Positions 1 to 7,466 of a DNA stretch of 64,000 nt are shown piece by piece. Every line of letters starts with the position of its first letter. Position 1 is the stretch's first letter. The stretch lies in the NCBI GenBank assembly GCA_937915545.1, contig CALGIJ010000001.1, positions 62,001 through 126,000 of the forward strand, read 5' to 3'. The translations under genes and the position numbers were made by a program. The notes under the pieces were generated by a model, which was given only the letters and a program-made list of their open reading frames with translations, was not told the origin of the DNA and did not search any database. Source of the stretch: an uncultured Desulfobacterales bacterium. GTDB taxonomy: Bacteria > Desulfobacterota > Desulfobulbia > Desulfobulbales > Desulfocapsaceae.

Positions 1-1083
1 GGCACGACACTGCGGGCAGACCAGCGGCGCCGCCTTCTCGTCGGCAGGCCGGCCGCACTGCGAACAGAACTTCGCCTTGGGGGTGAGGTTCTTGCCACAG
101 TTGGCGCAGACCATCAGCCGCACCACCTGATGGCCGCAGTAGGGGCAGAAACGCGCATCGGCGCCGATGTCATGGTGGCACTCGGGGCAGGTTGCGGATG
201 ACTGGGCAGGGTGCGCGGAAGAGTTGCCGGCGGAACCTTGCAGATGCCCGGCAAAGACCTGAGGCAGGAGCATGCCCAGGCCGAGACCGATGCCGGCGCC
301 GGCCTCGCCCTGGGCACTGGCCGCCTTCTCCATGGCCATGGCCGTCTTCAGTTTGAGCAAACGGTCGAGATCGCCAATGGCCGCGAGACGGCTGCGGTCG
401 TCGATGGCGCTCTGCACCTCCTCCGGGGGGGTAATCGAGGTGATGTAGAGATGGCTGAGCAGCAGACCGAAAGCCGCGAAATCCTCAACCAGGCGCAGCC
501 GCAGTTCTTCCGACAGCTCCTCGAAACGGCCGGGGAGATCGAAAATCGAGTCGAGAGTGCGGCCGAGATAGTCGTTGAAGCGGGAGACGATGACCTTCTT
601 GAGATACCCGGCGATGCCCTCGGTATCGAGCTTGCCCATGGTCCCCACCAGGGTGTTGACGAAGAGCACCGGCTGCACCACCTGAATGGTGTAGATGCCA
701 TTGGCGCGCAGCCGCACCAGGCCCAGTTCCTTGTCGCGGAAGGCCACCGGATTGGCCGTCCCCCACTTGAGGTCGGGGAAGAACTTGAGGTTGACCATGT
801 ACACTTCGGCGCGTAGCGGGCTGTCGAGGCGCCAGGGTATGGAGAGAATCTTGGTCAAGAGAGGTAGGTTGGCGGTCTTCAGGGTGTGCCGCCCGGGGCC
901 GAAACAGTCGCAGGCCTTGCCCTTGTAGAAGAGCACCGCCGCCTGGCTGTCGCGAACCGTCAGCTGCGCTCCGAACTTGATCTCGCCCGAGCCCTCTTCG
1001 GGAAGGCGATGCACCAGTTCCTGGCCGCTTTCGTCAAACCATTCGATATTTTCGAGAAAGATTCCCCCGTCGAAACGATTCAT
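1..1083 (-). CDS. SPFH-domain protein with C-terminal zinc ribbons (partial, C-terminus beyond window)
   Basis: The frame reads without a stop from an ATG at 1083 to the left edge (361 codons), so the C-terminus is missing. The N-terminal two thirds resemble the SPFH/band-7-like proteins annotated as YdjI or 'virion core protein' homologues: a charged N-terminus, a beta-rich core with RGANGIYTIQVVQP-type segments, then a helical stretch around residues 200-260. After a low-complexity linker, cysteine pairs (CPEC, CPYC, CANC, CSQC, CRQC) make at least two double zinc ribbons, the last one still open at the edge. Such proteins probably scaffold at membranes or assemble oligomers, but the function is unknown. 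It is divergent from the small gene at 1185. Confidence 0.8.
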   Translation of the reverse strand, partial: MNRFDGGIFLENIEWFDESGQELVHRLPEEGSGEIKFGAQLTVRDSQAAVLFYKGKACDCFGPGRHTLKTANLPLLTKILSIPWRLDSPLRAEVYMVNLKFFPDLKWGTANPVAFRDKELGLVRLRANGIYTIQVVQPVLFVNTLVGTMGKLDTEGIAGYLKKVIVSRFNDYLGRTLDSIFDLPGRFEELSEELRLRLVEDFAAFGLLLSHLYITSITPPEEVQSAIDDRSRLAAIGDLDRLLKLKTAMAMEKAASAQGEAGAGIGLGLGMLLPQVFAGHLQGSAGNSSAHPAQSSATCPECHHDIGADARFCPYCGHQVVRLMVCANCGKNLTPKAKFCSQCGRPADEKAAPLVCPQCRA

Positions 1084-1184
1084 GTCTTCTCCTCGCGTCC
1101 AAGGCTTGCGCCATGAATGAAAACATTTATAGTAGACCGCAGCCATAATAGCACACGCCACGGCAAAGCAGGAGAAAATCGCGT

Positions 1185-1532
1185 ATGGATTTCAAAGATC
1201 TTTGGGATATCGAAAGCGCCATGAAGGTGCTCACCCATCCGACTGTGGACAGCCAACTCTGGGCCGAGGCGGTCAAGTGGCTCATCCTTCACGGCCCGCC
1301 CGAGGTTCGTCGCATGCTGCTGCAGGCCTCGAGCCAGGCAACCGACAGCGCCTATCCCCAGCTGCGTCCAAGCCATTTCACCAACGATGGCCATCCGCTC
1401 TATGATATCGCCGATCTCGCCAAGGCCATGGGGGTAACGGTGGAAGAGGTGCTGGCAGGCTTGCAACAGGAAAAGGACGAGTTCGAAGAGTTGTTCCTCT
1501 CCAGCGAAGGGGACGATACCACCGTTCACTGA
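1185..1532 (+). CDS. Small conserved hypothetical protein (115 aa)
   Basis: A 115-residue soluble, acidic, mostly helical protein. An AGGAG ribosome site lies about 11 bases upstream of the ATG. No signal peptide, cysteine motif or membrane segment is visible. The middle (DIADLAKAMGVTVEEVLAGL) has the look of a small helix-turn-helix or sterile-alpha-like fold, followed by an acidic tail (EKDEFEELFL). I do not recognise the family. It stands alone between the divergent SPFH gene and the convergent FmdB-like gene, so the context gives no clear hint of its job. Confidence 0.65.
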   Translation: MDFKDLWDIESAMKVLTHPTVDSQLWAEAVKWLILHGPPEVRRMLLQASSQATDSAYPQLRPSHFTNDGHPLYDIADLAKAMGVTVEEVLAGLQQEKDEFEELFLSSEGDDTTVH

Positions 1533-1616
1533 GCGGGCATTGCACCCGCCCAGCGATTTTTCTACGAGGCGGCACAGTGGCGCGGCCAAAGTCGCCAAGG
1601 CCCAGACGATGCGGGG

Positions 1617-2105
1617 CTATAGCTCGTAGAGCTTCTCGTCGTGGACGGGCCGCCTGGAATCGCGCAGGGTCTTCTTCTTGAGCATTTCGAAGCTGATATT
1701 GTCCTCGTTGAAAAGATCCCCCATCTCTTTTTCCACCTGCTCGGGGTCCTCCCCCGACTCCATGCGCGACAGGGCTTCCTCCATGGAATCCCCGAAGTTG
1801 ATGCCGGTCTGCGAGGTGAACTTGCGCATCAGCGAAGCCATCTGCTTGGGGTCGTTTTCGTTGATATGCTCGGCCTCGCGCATCAGCGACTCGAAGGCCC
1901 GCTCCATCCTGCTCTCGTCGAGACCGGCGAATTGATCGTCGCTTTCCTCCTTGGCCTTGCCGATGGTGGCAAAGGTGGAGATGCGTTTTTCCAGTTCCTT
2001 GCGGCCGCAACGCGGGCAATCCGGCCGTTTCTCGGTATTGATGCGCGACGAGAAGAAATTGAAGATGACGTTGCAACTCTGACAGTAAAACTCGTAAATC
2101 GGCAT
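1617..2105 (-). CDS. FmdB-family zinc ribbon protein
   Basis: A 162-residue protein that opens with the FmdB/CxxC-CxxC regulatory-protein signature: MPIYEFYCQSC then, about 25 residues on, CPRCG, giving a four-cysteine zinc ribbon over roughly residues 1-42. The rest is a charged helical region rich in Glu and Met (DESRMERAFESLMREAEHINENDPKQM) typical of the longer deltaproteobacterial members. The start at 2105 is preferred because the domain begins exactly there; an upstream in-frame start would add an unrelated basic extension that overlaps aroB. The gap to aroB is 10 bases, so the two are probably cotranscribed. Role unknown; FmdB itself was named for a formamidase-linked regulator. Confidence 0.8.
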   Translation of the reverse strand: MPIYEFYCQSCNVIFNFFSSRINTEKRPDCPRCGRKELEKRISTFATIGKAKEESDDQFAGLDESRMERAFESLMREAEHINENDPKQMASLMRKFTSQTGINFGDSMEEALSRMESGEDPEQVEKEMGDLFNEDNISFEMLKKKTLRDSRRPVHDEKLYEL

Positions 2106-2115
2106 AACCTTTCCC

Positions 2116-3234
2116 TCACCCTTCCTGTGATCGTCCCCGGGCGATGTCCACGCTTTCCCTCCGGCAGAGGATACGATCGACGATTGAATCATCGAGATCG
2201 GCAACGATGCGCGTCTTGCCGATCTCCGTGGGCAGCACGAAGTGCACCCGGCCACCCACCGTTTTTTTGTCGGCGAGAAGATAAGATTTCATGCGCCGGC
2301 AATCAAGATCCCCGGGGATTTCCACTGGCAGACCATAATCGACGAGCAGCCGGTAGATATCTTCGACAGTCTGCTCGTCGAGCAGGCCGGCGAGCCTGGC
2401 GGCCCGGGCCGCGGCAACCATGCCGATCGACACCGAGAAGCCATGGTTAATGATGTATTCCGAAGCCGCCTCGACGGCATGGCCGATGGTATGCCCATAG
2501 TTGAGGATACGGCGCAGTCCACCTTCCCGCTCGTCGAGAGCCACCACTTCCGCCTTGATACGACAGCAGGTGGTCACAACTTCAGTCATCACGTCAGCCT
2601 TGAGAGAGAGAACTTCCTCGCGCCTCGTCGCCAGGTAAGAGAAGAAGCCGGCGTCGCGGATGATGGCGTATTTGATGACTTCCGCCAGCCCGCCGAGGAG
2701 TTCTTGAGGTGGCAAGGTCGAGAGCAGGGAGATGTCGATAAACACCGCCGCCGGCTGATAGAAGGTGCCGACGAGATTCTTCCCTTCGGGGATGTCGACT
2801 CCGGTCTTGCCACCGACGGAACTGTCAACCTGGGCCAGCAGGGAGGTGGGTACCTGGACGAACGGAATGCCGCGTTTGTAGGTTGAAGCGAGAAAGCCGG
2901 TGATATCCCCGCTCACCCCTCCACCCAGAGCGATGAGCGCGTCATGGCGATCTATTCCCCGACTGGCCAGCCTTCCGGCGAGTGCCCCGACTGTCTGCAG
3001 GTTCTTGCTCGCCTCGCCATGGGGGAAGGAAAAGAGTTCGGCAGTGAGGCCGGCCGCGGCAAGGTTTGCCATTAACCTTTGCCCATAGAGGGCAGCGACA
3101 TTGTCGTCCGCCACCACGGCATAGCGTTGCCCAGCGGGAGTTTGGGCAAGAGAGTTGCCGACCTTATCAAGACATCCAGGTTCGATGTGAAGAGGATAGC
3201 TGCGTTCGCCCAGATCGATAGTCAAAGTCGCCAT
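2116..3234 (-). CDS. aroB: 3-dehydroquinate synthase
   Basis: Second enzyme of the shikimate pathway: converts DAHP to 3-dehydroquinate using NAD+ and a divalent metal, in the cytoplasm. At 372 residues it has the usual family length. The NAD-binding glycine motif GGGVSGD sits at about 104-110, followed by PTSLLAQVDSSVGGKTGVD at about 129-147. Metal ligands are seen in GGLAEVIKYA (Glu) and LNYGHTIGHAVE (two His). It lies 10 bases upstream of the FmdB-like gene and downstream of sat, but the sat terminator at 3251-3291 separates it from sat. Confidence 0.97.
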   Translation of the reverse strand: MATLTIDLGERSYPLHIEPGCLDKVGNSLAQTPAGQRYAVVADDNVAALYGQRLMANLAAAGLTAELFSFPHGEASKNLQTVGALAGRLASRGIDRHDALIALGGGVSGDITGFLASTYKRGIPFVQVPTSLLAQVDSSVGGKTGVDIPEGKNLVGTFYQPAAVFIDISLLSTLPPQELLGGLAEVIKYAIIRDAGFFSYLATRREEVLSLKADVMTEVVTTCCRIKAEVVALDEREGGLRRILNYGHTIGHAVEAASEYIINHGFSVSIGMVAAARAARLAGLLDEQTVEDIYRLLVDYGLPVEIPGDLDCRRMKSYLLADKKTVGGRVHFVLPTEIGKTRIVADLDDSIVDRILCRRESVDIARGRSQEG

Positions 3235-3250
3235 GGCATCCGTCCGTTGT

Positions 3251-3291
3251 AGAAAAAAAAAGGAGATGCCGCCTAAACCGGCGACATCTCC
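3251..3291 (-). terminator. Intrinsic terminator downstream of sat
   Basis: Inverted arms at 3262-3273 and 3280-3291 (GGAGATGCCGCC against GGCGACATCTCC, one mismatch, six-base loop). On the minus strand the hairpin is followed by an uninterrupted-looking U tract, seen as the A-rich run at 3251-3261. It sits 26-66 bases after the sat stop, so it ends the sat transcript before aroB. Confidence 0.85.
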
Positions 3292-3316
3292 CTGGTACTG
3301 TCAGGTGAAGCGAAAA

Positions 3317-4594
3317 TTACATGGCAGCGCCGGAGGCAGCACCCTGCATTTTCACCTCTACCTTCTCGGTCAGACCCTCATAGTACTTGCGCAGTACGAC
3401 GAGAACCTCGTCACGACCGAAGTGATCGACAACCGCGGCACCCTCGGAGAGGGCTTTACGCAGTTTGGTGCCGGAGAGGATGACGCGGTCTTCCTTGCCA
3501 TGGTTACAGGTGCGGAGAGAAGCCATACCGTCGCACTTATGGCAGTAGAAGGTCCAGTCGATCTTCATCGGCTTGCACTGCAGGTCTTTGCCGGCATCGC
3601 CGGTTTTCGGGATGCGATCGAAGATGGTCTGGGCTTCGAACAGGCCGTAGAAGTCACCAACGCCGGCATGGTCACGACCGATGAGCATGTTGTTGACGCC
3701 GTAGTTCTGACGGAAGGTGGCGTGGAGGAGGCCTTCACGCGGACCGGCATAGCGCATATCCAGCGGATAGCCGGCGGAGATGACATGCTGCTTGACGAAG
3801 TAGTTCTCGATGAGAACGTCGATGGCATGAACGCGAACCGGAGCCGGGATGTCGCCGGGCTTGAGGTTGCCGATGAGCGAGTGGATGAGCACGCCGTCGC
3901 ATACCTCGATGGCGATCTTGGCGAGGAACTCATGGGAGCGATGCATCGGGTTGCGCAGCTGCAGGGCAGCGACGTTGGCCCAGCCACGCTCTTCGAACAT
4001 GGCGCGAACCTGCGCCGGGGTCTTGTAGACTTCGGGATACTCGACAGGATACTCACCCTGGGAGAGAACCTTCACCGGGCCGGCGAGGTTGAACTCTTTC
4101 TGAGCGAGAACCATGATGACGCCAGGATGATCCTTGGGAGCGATTTCCCAGAACTTGTCGTCGGCGGACTCGACGCCTTCGCCTTTGAATACTTTCTCGC
4201 ATTCCCAGCGCTTGTCGGCTTCGGTCATCTCATACTTCTCGGTGACCTTCATGGTGGCGAACACCTCGCCTTTGCGAACGAGAGCGATCTCCTGACCAAC
4301 GGCGATGGCGGCGGCGTCAGCAGCGGCCACGTCCAGGGTGATCGGTACCGGCCAGAAGGTGCCATCGGCCATCTGGAAGTTCTCGCACACGCCTTTCCAG
4401 TCGGCTTTGGTCATGAAGCCAGACAGCGGGGAGAACCCGCCGATGCCCATCATGATGAGGTCGCCCTTGGCGCGGGCGGAGATTTCGATCTGCTTCAAGC
4501 CAGCGGCTTTCTTCAGTTCGGCTTCACGAGCGGCGCCTTCGAGCAAGGCACAAACCAGACCTTTTCCACCATGGGGTGCAACCAGTTTCGACAT
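3317..4594 (-). CDS. sat: Sulfate adenylyltransferase (dissimilatory type)
   Basis: ATP sulfurylase: activates sulfate to adenosine 5'-phosphosulfate, the first step of dissimilatory sulfate reduction. It has 425 residues. Active-site signatures are QLRNPMHRSHE at 212-222 (the HxxH-type nucleotide-binding motif) and GRDHAGVGDFY further on. A C-terminal CHKC...C-x-H group is the zinc site typical of prokaryotic dissimilatory enzymes, and the protein ends in an alanine/glycine-rich tail. It is transcribed alone, with a near-consensus promoter at 4688-4715 and a terminator directly downstream, as expected for a highly expressed enzyme. The aprBA, qmo and dsr genes are not in the window. Confidence 0.97.
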   Translation of the reverse strand: MSKLVAPHGGKGLVCALLEGAAREAELKKAAGLKQIEISARAKGDLIMMGIGGFSPLSGFMTKADWKGVCENFQMADGTFWPVPITLDVAAADAAAIAVGQEIALVRKGEVFATMKVTEKYEMTEADKRWECEKVFKGEGVESADDKFWEIAPKDHPGVIMVLAQKEFNLAGPVKVLSQGEYPVEYPEVYKTPAQVRAMFEERGWANVAALQLRNPMHRSHEFLAKIAIEVCDGVLIHSLIGNLKPGDIPAPVRVHAIDVLIENYFVKQHVISAGYPLDMRYAGPREGLLHATFRQNYGVNNMLIGRDHAGVGDFYGLFEAQTIFDRIPKTGDAGKDLQCKPMKIDWTFYCHKCDGMASLRTCNHGKEDRVILSGTKLRKALSEGAAVVDHFGRDEVLVVLRKYYEGLTEKVEVKMQGAASGAAM

Positions 4595-4687
4595 AGTCTT
4601 CCTCTTTTGTTAAAGGTTTATGATAAAACTTCAAACCGCCCCGAACTGGAGCGGCCCACTGAACGGCAATTCATAATAGTGGGCCCA

Positions 4688-4715
4688 ATTATATGAACAC
4701 TTAATAAAATGTCAA
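4688..4715 (-). promoter_or_regulatory. Sigma-70-type promoter for sat
   Basis: Read on the minus strand: a perfect -35 TTGACA (complement of 4710-4715), a 16-base spacer and a perfect -10 TATAAT (complement of 4688-4693). Transcription would start near 4680, leaving an 85-base leader before the sat ATG at 4594. Confidence 0.8.
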
Positions 4716-4882
4716 GTGAAAACCAAGGTTGGGTTTGGTTGTGGAGCTCCACTTTTCCTTGGCAACAAAAATGTCCAGAGGATTGTAAAAGAATTTAATA
4801 TTCCCACCGTTTGCTCTAGTGTCTACGGAGAATTTCATATTTAACATACCTATTTTACATGGAATTTATTTCCATAAGAATG

Positions 4883-4898
4883 CGGCAAGAATTTTGCA
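4883..4898 (+). promoter_or_regulatory. Sigma-54-type promoter for the minor pilin operon
   Basis: CGGCAAGAATTTTGCA matches the -24/-12 consensus (TGGCACG-N4-TTGCW), with the GG and GC doublets correctly spaced. It lies about 40 bases upstream of the preferred fimT-like ATG at 4939. A second similar element precedes pilA at 12707-12722. Confidence 0.7.
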
Positions 4899-4938
4899 AC
4901 GTAGCTATAACCTCAATATTCAAAGGAAGGGGCATTCT

Positions 4939-5514
4939 ATGCATCATCGATCAAAACCCGCTTCAGAGCAGGGCTTCACACTCATCGAAGTAGTTGTCGT
5001 AGTCGTCATCATTGCCGTGCTCGCAGCTATTGCCTTGCCCACCCTGATCGACTTCCTCCCCAATTTCCGTCTGCGCAGCGCATCCAGAGACCTTTATTCT
5101 GCAATCCTTCAAACCAAGGCAGAAGCGATCCAACGAAGTCAGAATGTCACGCTGCTCCTCGATTCCCCTGCGGATACCTATACTATTTTTATAGATGATG
5201 GCGGTGGCACCCCCGCCAACGCCAACAACCGCATAATTGACGCACAGGAAACAGTCATATCGTCAACCACTCCATTCCCAACAGGAGTCATTTTTGGCCC
5301 GGCAGATCTCAACAACGATGGCGATTTCATCGACGCGGGAGAAATCGCCGATGCCGATGGTATTTCCTTTGTCAACAACGTCATCGTGTTCTCGGCCAGG
5401 GGTCTGCCGGTTGGCATCGGTACTGTGGGCCTCCGAGCACTGGCTTCCGATGGCAGTGTCGTGCGACAGCGCTCAATAACCGTTTCTTCCGGCGGACGTA
5501 TCAGAACCCAATGA
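4939..5514 (+). CDS. fimT: GspH/FimT-family pseudopilin
   Basis: A 191-residue type IV pseudopilin, a minor subunit thought to prime pilus assembly at the inner membrane. The class III leader ends ASEQG|FTLIEVVVVVVIIAVLAAIALP, with the prepilin peptidase site after Gly and Glu at +5. The globular part has the FimT pattern (RSASRDLYSAILQTKAEAIQRSQNV, then a beta-rich C-terminus). The ATG at 4939 is chosen because it has an AAGGAAGGGG ribosome site and lies downstream of the sigma-54 promoter. First gene of a five- or six-gene pilus operon; pilW follows after 22 bases. Confidence 0.88.
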   Translation: MHHRSKPASEQGFTLIEVVVVVVIIAVLAAIALPTLIDFLPNFRLRSASRDLYSAILQTKAEAIQRSQNVTLLLDSPADTYTIFIDDGGGTPANANNRIIDAQETVISSTTPFPTGVIFGPADLNNDGDFIDAGEIADADGISFVNNVIVFSARGLPVGIGTVGLRALASDGSVVRQRSITVSSGGRIRTQ

Positions 5515-5536
5515 GCTCAAACGTTTCGATGAGATT

Positions 5537-6280
5537 ATGACTACATCATTTCTAAACCGGCCCATTCTTTCTTCAGGCACTTCCGGCTTTACTCTCGTAG
5601 AGTTAATGATCGCCGTATTTATCTCGGGGCTGGTCATTGCCTCAATTTTCACTATCTATCTGGCGCAGACCAGGCAGTACACGGAACTTGATGATGTTTC
5701 CGAAATTCAGCAGGATTTGCGGGGAGCCCTCGTTATTCTCCCGCTTGAAATCCGCCAGGCAGGATGTGACCCTACGGAAAGCGGCCTGCCCAAGGTATTG
5801 GATGCCACGTCTACCAATTTTCATTTCACGCTGGATATCGCAGGAAACCCGGTTAACCCAAATAGTGCCGATGGAGACGTTAACGATACCAATGAGAATA
5901 TTGCCTTTGGCTATGGTGCGGGTGTCGATATAAACAGCAACGGTATTGTCGACAACGGAGGTGCAGATTGGGGTGGCACTGCTTCTTTAGGGCGCCAAAC
6001 GGGAGGGGCTGGCGGATACCAGCCAATTGCCGACAATATCGAGGCTCTTGAATTCAATTATATACTCGATGATGGAACCTCATCACTCTCTCCGTCCAAC
6101 ACCAGCAAAATCCGAACAGTACAGGTATCCGTTCTCGCCAGGGCACCATTTCCCGCTGAAGACTTCGTCAACAACTCAACGTATACAACCGCCTCCGGAG
6201 TGGTGTGGGATCCACCTAACGACAACTTCAGGAGACGCCTCGTCATAACCAACATCAACTGCAGAAACCTCGGCTACTGA
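5537..6280 (+). CDS. pilW: Type IV pilus assembly protein PilW
   Basis: A 247-residue minor pilin. The N-terminus carries SGTSG|FTLVELMIAVFISGLVIASIFTIYLAQTR, a prepilin signal with conserved Glu at +5, followed by the PilW-type segment DVSEIQQDLRGALVILPLEIRQAGCDP. The middle contains Asp/Asn-rich loops (DGDVNDTNEN, DINSNGIVDNGG) that could bind calcium. It starts 22 bases after the fimT-like gene and ends one base before the pilV ATG, so cotranslation is likely. With PilV, PilX and PilY1 it is expected to form the tip or priming complex of the pilus. Confidence 0.88.
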   Translation: MTTSFLNRPILSSGTSGFTLVELMIAVFISGLVIASIFTIYLAQTRQYTELDDVSEIQQDLRGALVILPLEIRQAGCDPTESGLPKVLDATSTNFHFTLDIAGNPVNPNSADGDVNDTNENIAFGYGAGVDINSNGIVDNGGADWGGTASLGRQTGGAGGYQPIADNIEALEFNYILDDGTSSLSPSNTSKIRTVQVSVLARAPFPAEDFVNNSTYTTASGVVWDPPNDNFRRRLVITNINCRNLGY

Positions 6281-6281
6281 C

Positions 6282-6803
6282 ATGAAGAGACAAAACACCA
6301 GAAACGAATCTGGCTCTACATTGATAGAAGCATTGATTGCTATCGTTATTCTTACGATCGGAATTTTTGCAGCGATAGGAATGCACGTTACAGCCCTTAA
6401 CGCAAGTTCATCCTCCTATCACCGGACAAACGCCAATAACGTGGCCATATCACTGCTTGAGACACTGAAAAATCTTGACTTTGACGACCCTATCTTGAAT
6501 GAAACCACACCCAGTCCGGGCGTTCTTGTCAATGACGGGAATGACATAGTCTTTACTACGGTGGCTTTCCCTGAAATGGCGACAATCATCAATGAAAAAG
6601 CAAGCGCCCCACCCGGGACAGTCACTGACAACTCGAATTTTTCATTTGTTCTCTCCTGGGATGTCCAAGACAGGAAGTTGCCGACCTCAGGCGAGTCGAT
6701 AAGCAAGACCATCAGGGTATATATGACTTGGAATACCTTGATGGGTCAAAATAGACTGCAAATGACAACAGTGAAATACAACAATGTAAGTTTAGAGATC
6801 TAG
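6282..6803 (+). CDS. pilV: Type IV pilus modification protein PilV
   Basis: A 173-residue minor pilin. Its leader and transmembrane helix read NESG|STLIEALIAIVILTIGIF, with Ser at +1 instead of Phe and Glu at +5, a substitution common in PilV proteins. It is followed by AAIGMHVTALNASSSSYHRTNANNVAISLLE, the usual PilV pattern. The ATG is one base after the pilW stop. Role: minor subunit of the pilus priming complex in the inner membrane. Confidence 0.85.
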   Translation: MKRQNTRNESGSTLIEALIAIVILTIGIFAAIGMHVTALNASSSSYHRTNANNVAISLLETLKNLDFDDPILNETTPSPGVLVNDGNDIVFTTVAFPEMATIINEKASAPPGTVTDNSNFSFVLSWDVQDRKLPTSGESISKTIRVYMTWNTLMGQNRLQMTTVKYNNVSLEI

Positions 6804-6816
6804 GCAAGGATTACTT

Positions 6817-7392
6817 ATGCTCTACTTATTACGCAAGCAACTTAGGCCTATCAGGGCAGAATCAGGGTTTGTTCTTGTTCTCTCGATGGTAATTTTGCTC
6901 CTCCTGACCTTGTTCGGCTTGTGGGCTCTGAGAACCTCTGATCTTGAAATCAAGGTCGCCTCCAGTTCACAGCAAATTGAAAATCAGTTTAATATCGCAG
7001 AGGGCAGCGCAAACACCGAAGCTGGAAATGTTGGTTTTTTCCTTAAAAAATTTTACGAGATATCAAACCCCAATTCATTAAACCAGCTTCTCACCCCTGA
7101 TACAGATGCGCTATTTGATCCCGGCAACGACACAACGAATACTCTTGCATCCATTTCAGCAAGCGACCAAACGACTTGGCCTTGGGATAACTTGCTGGCA
7201 GATTATACAGCTCCACCGAACTCAAACGACATCTATGATTATCGTTATCTCGTAACATACCTCTATCCGGATACCCCGCCCATGGGATACGACGCAACCA
7301 GTTTTTCCGGATACAAATTTAGAATTCAAGGTGAGGCCAACGTCGCTCCTGCTTTCGTAGAATTGGGTGGCACTAAGGTTGGTCCAAAATAA
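6817..7392 (+). CDS. pilX: PilX-like minor pilus protein
   Basis: A 191-residue membrane-anchored protein with the PilX N-terminal pattern: RAESGFVLVLSMVILLLLTLFGLWALRTSDLEIKVASSSQQIENQFNIAEG. As in other PilX proteins there is no strict FTxxE leader; the hydrophobic segment begins right after ESG. The residues ASSSQQIENQFNIAEG match the helix that packs beside PilW and PilY1. An AAGGA ribosome site precedes the ATG, and the gene sits 13 bases after pilV and 74 before pilY1. Assignment rests on the N-terminus and on position; the C-terminal half is unremarkable. Confidence 0.8.
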   Translation: MLYLLRKQLRPIRAESGFVLVLSMVILLLLTLFGLWALRTSDLEIKVASSSQQIENQFNIAEGSANTEAGNVGFFLKKFYEISNPNSLNQLLTPDTDALFDPGNDTTNTLASISASDQTTWPWDNLLADYTAPPNSNDIYDYRYLVTYLYPDTPPMGYDATSFSGYKFRIQGEANVAPAFVELGGTKVGPK

Positions 7393-7466
7393 TTGTCTTC
7401 TTTCTCTTAATACAACATTCCTTTAATCCCTGAGGCTCATCGAGATAACTGATAAGGAGAACCGTC

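Larger units (their letters stand above)
4595..4938. other. Divergent intergenic region between sat and the pilus operon
   Basis: About 340 bases without a gene, noticeably richer in A and T than the flanks. It carries the sat promoter on the minus strand (4688-4715) and a sigma-54-type promoter on the plus strand (4883-4898). An in-frame GTG at 4819 would extend the first pilus gene upstream, but it precedes the promoter and adds residues ahead of the prepilin signal, so I treat that stretch as non-coding. Confidence 0.7.

Noticed and set aside
4819..4938. An upstream GTG start that would lengthen the FimT-like protein by 40 residues
   Set aside because: It lies upstream of the sigma-54 promoter and would place a long extension before the prepilin leader; the ATG at 4939 has a good ribosome site.
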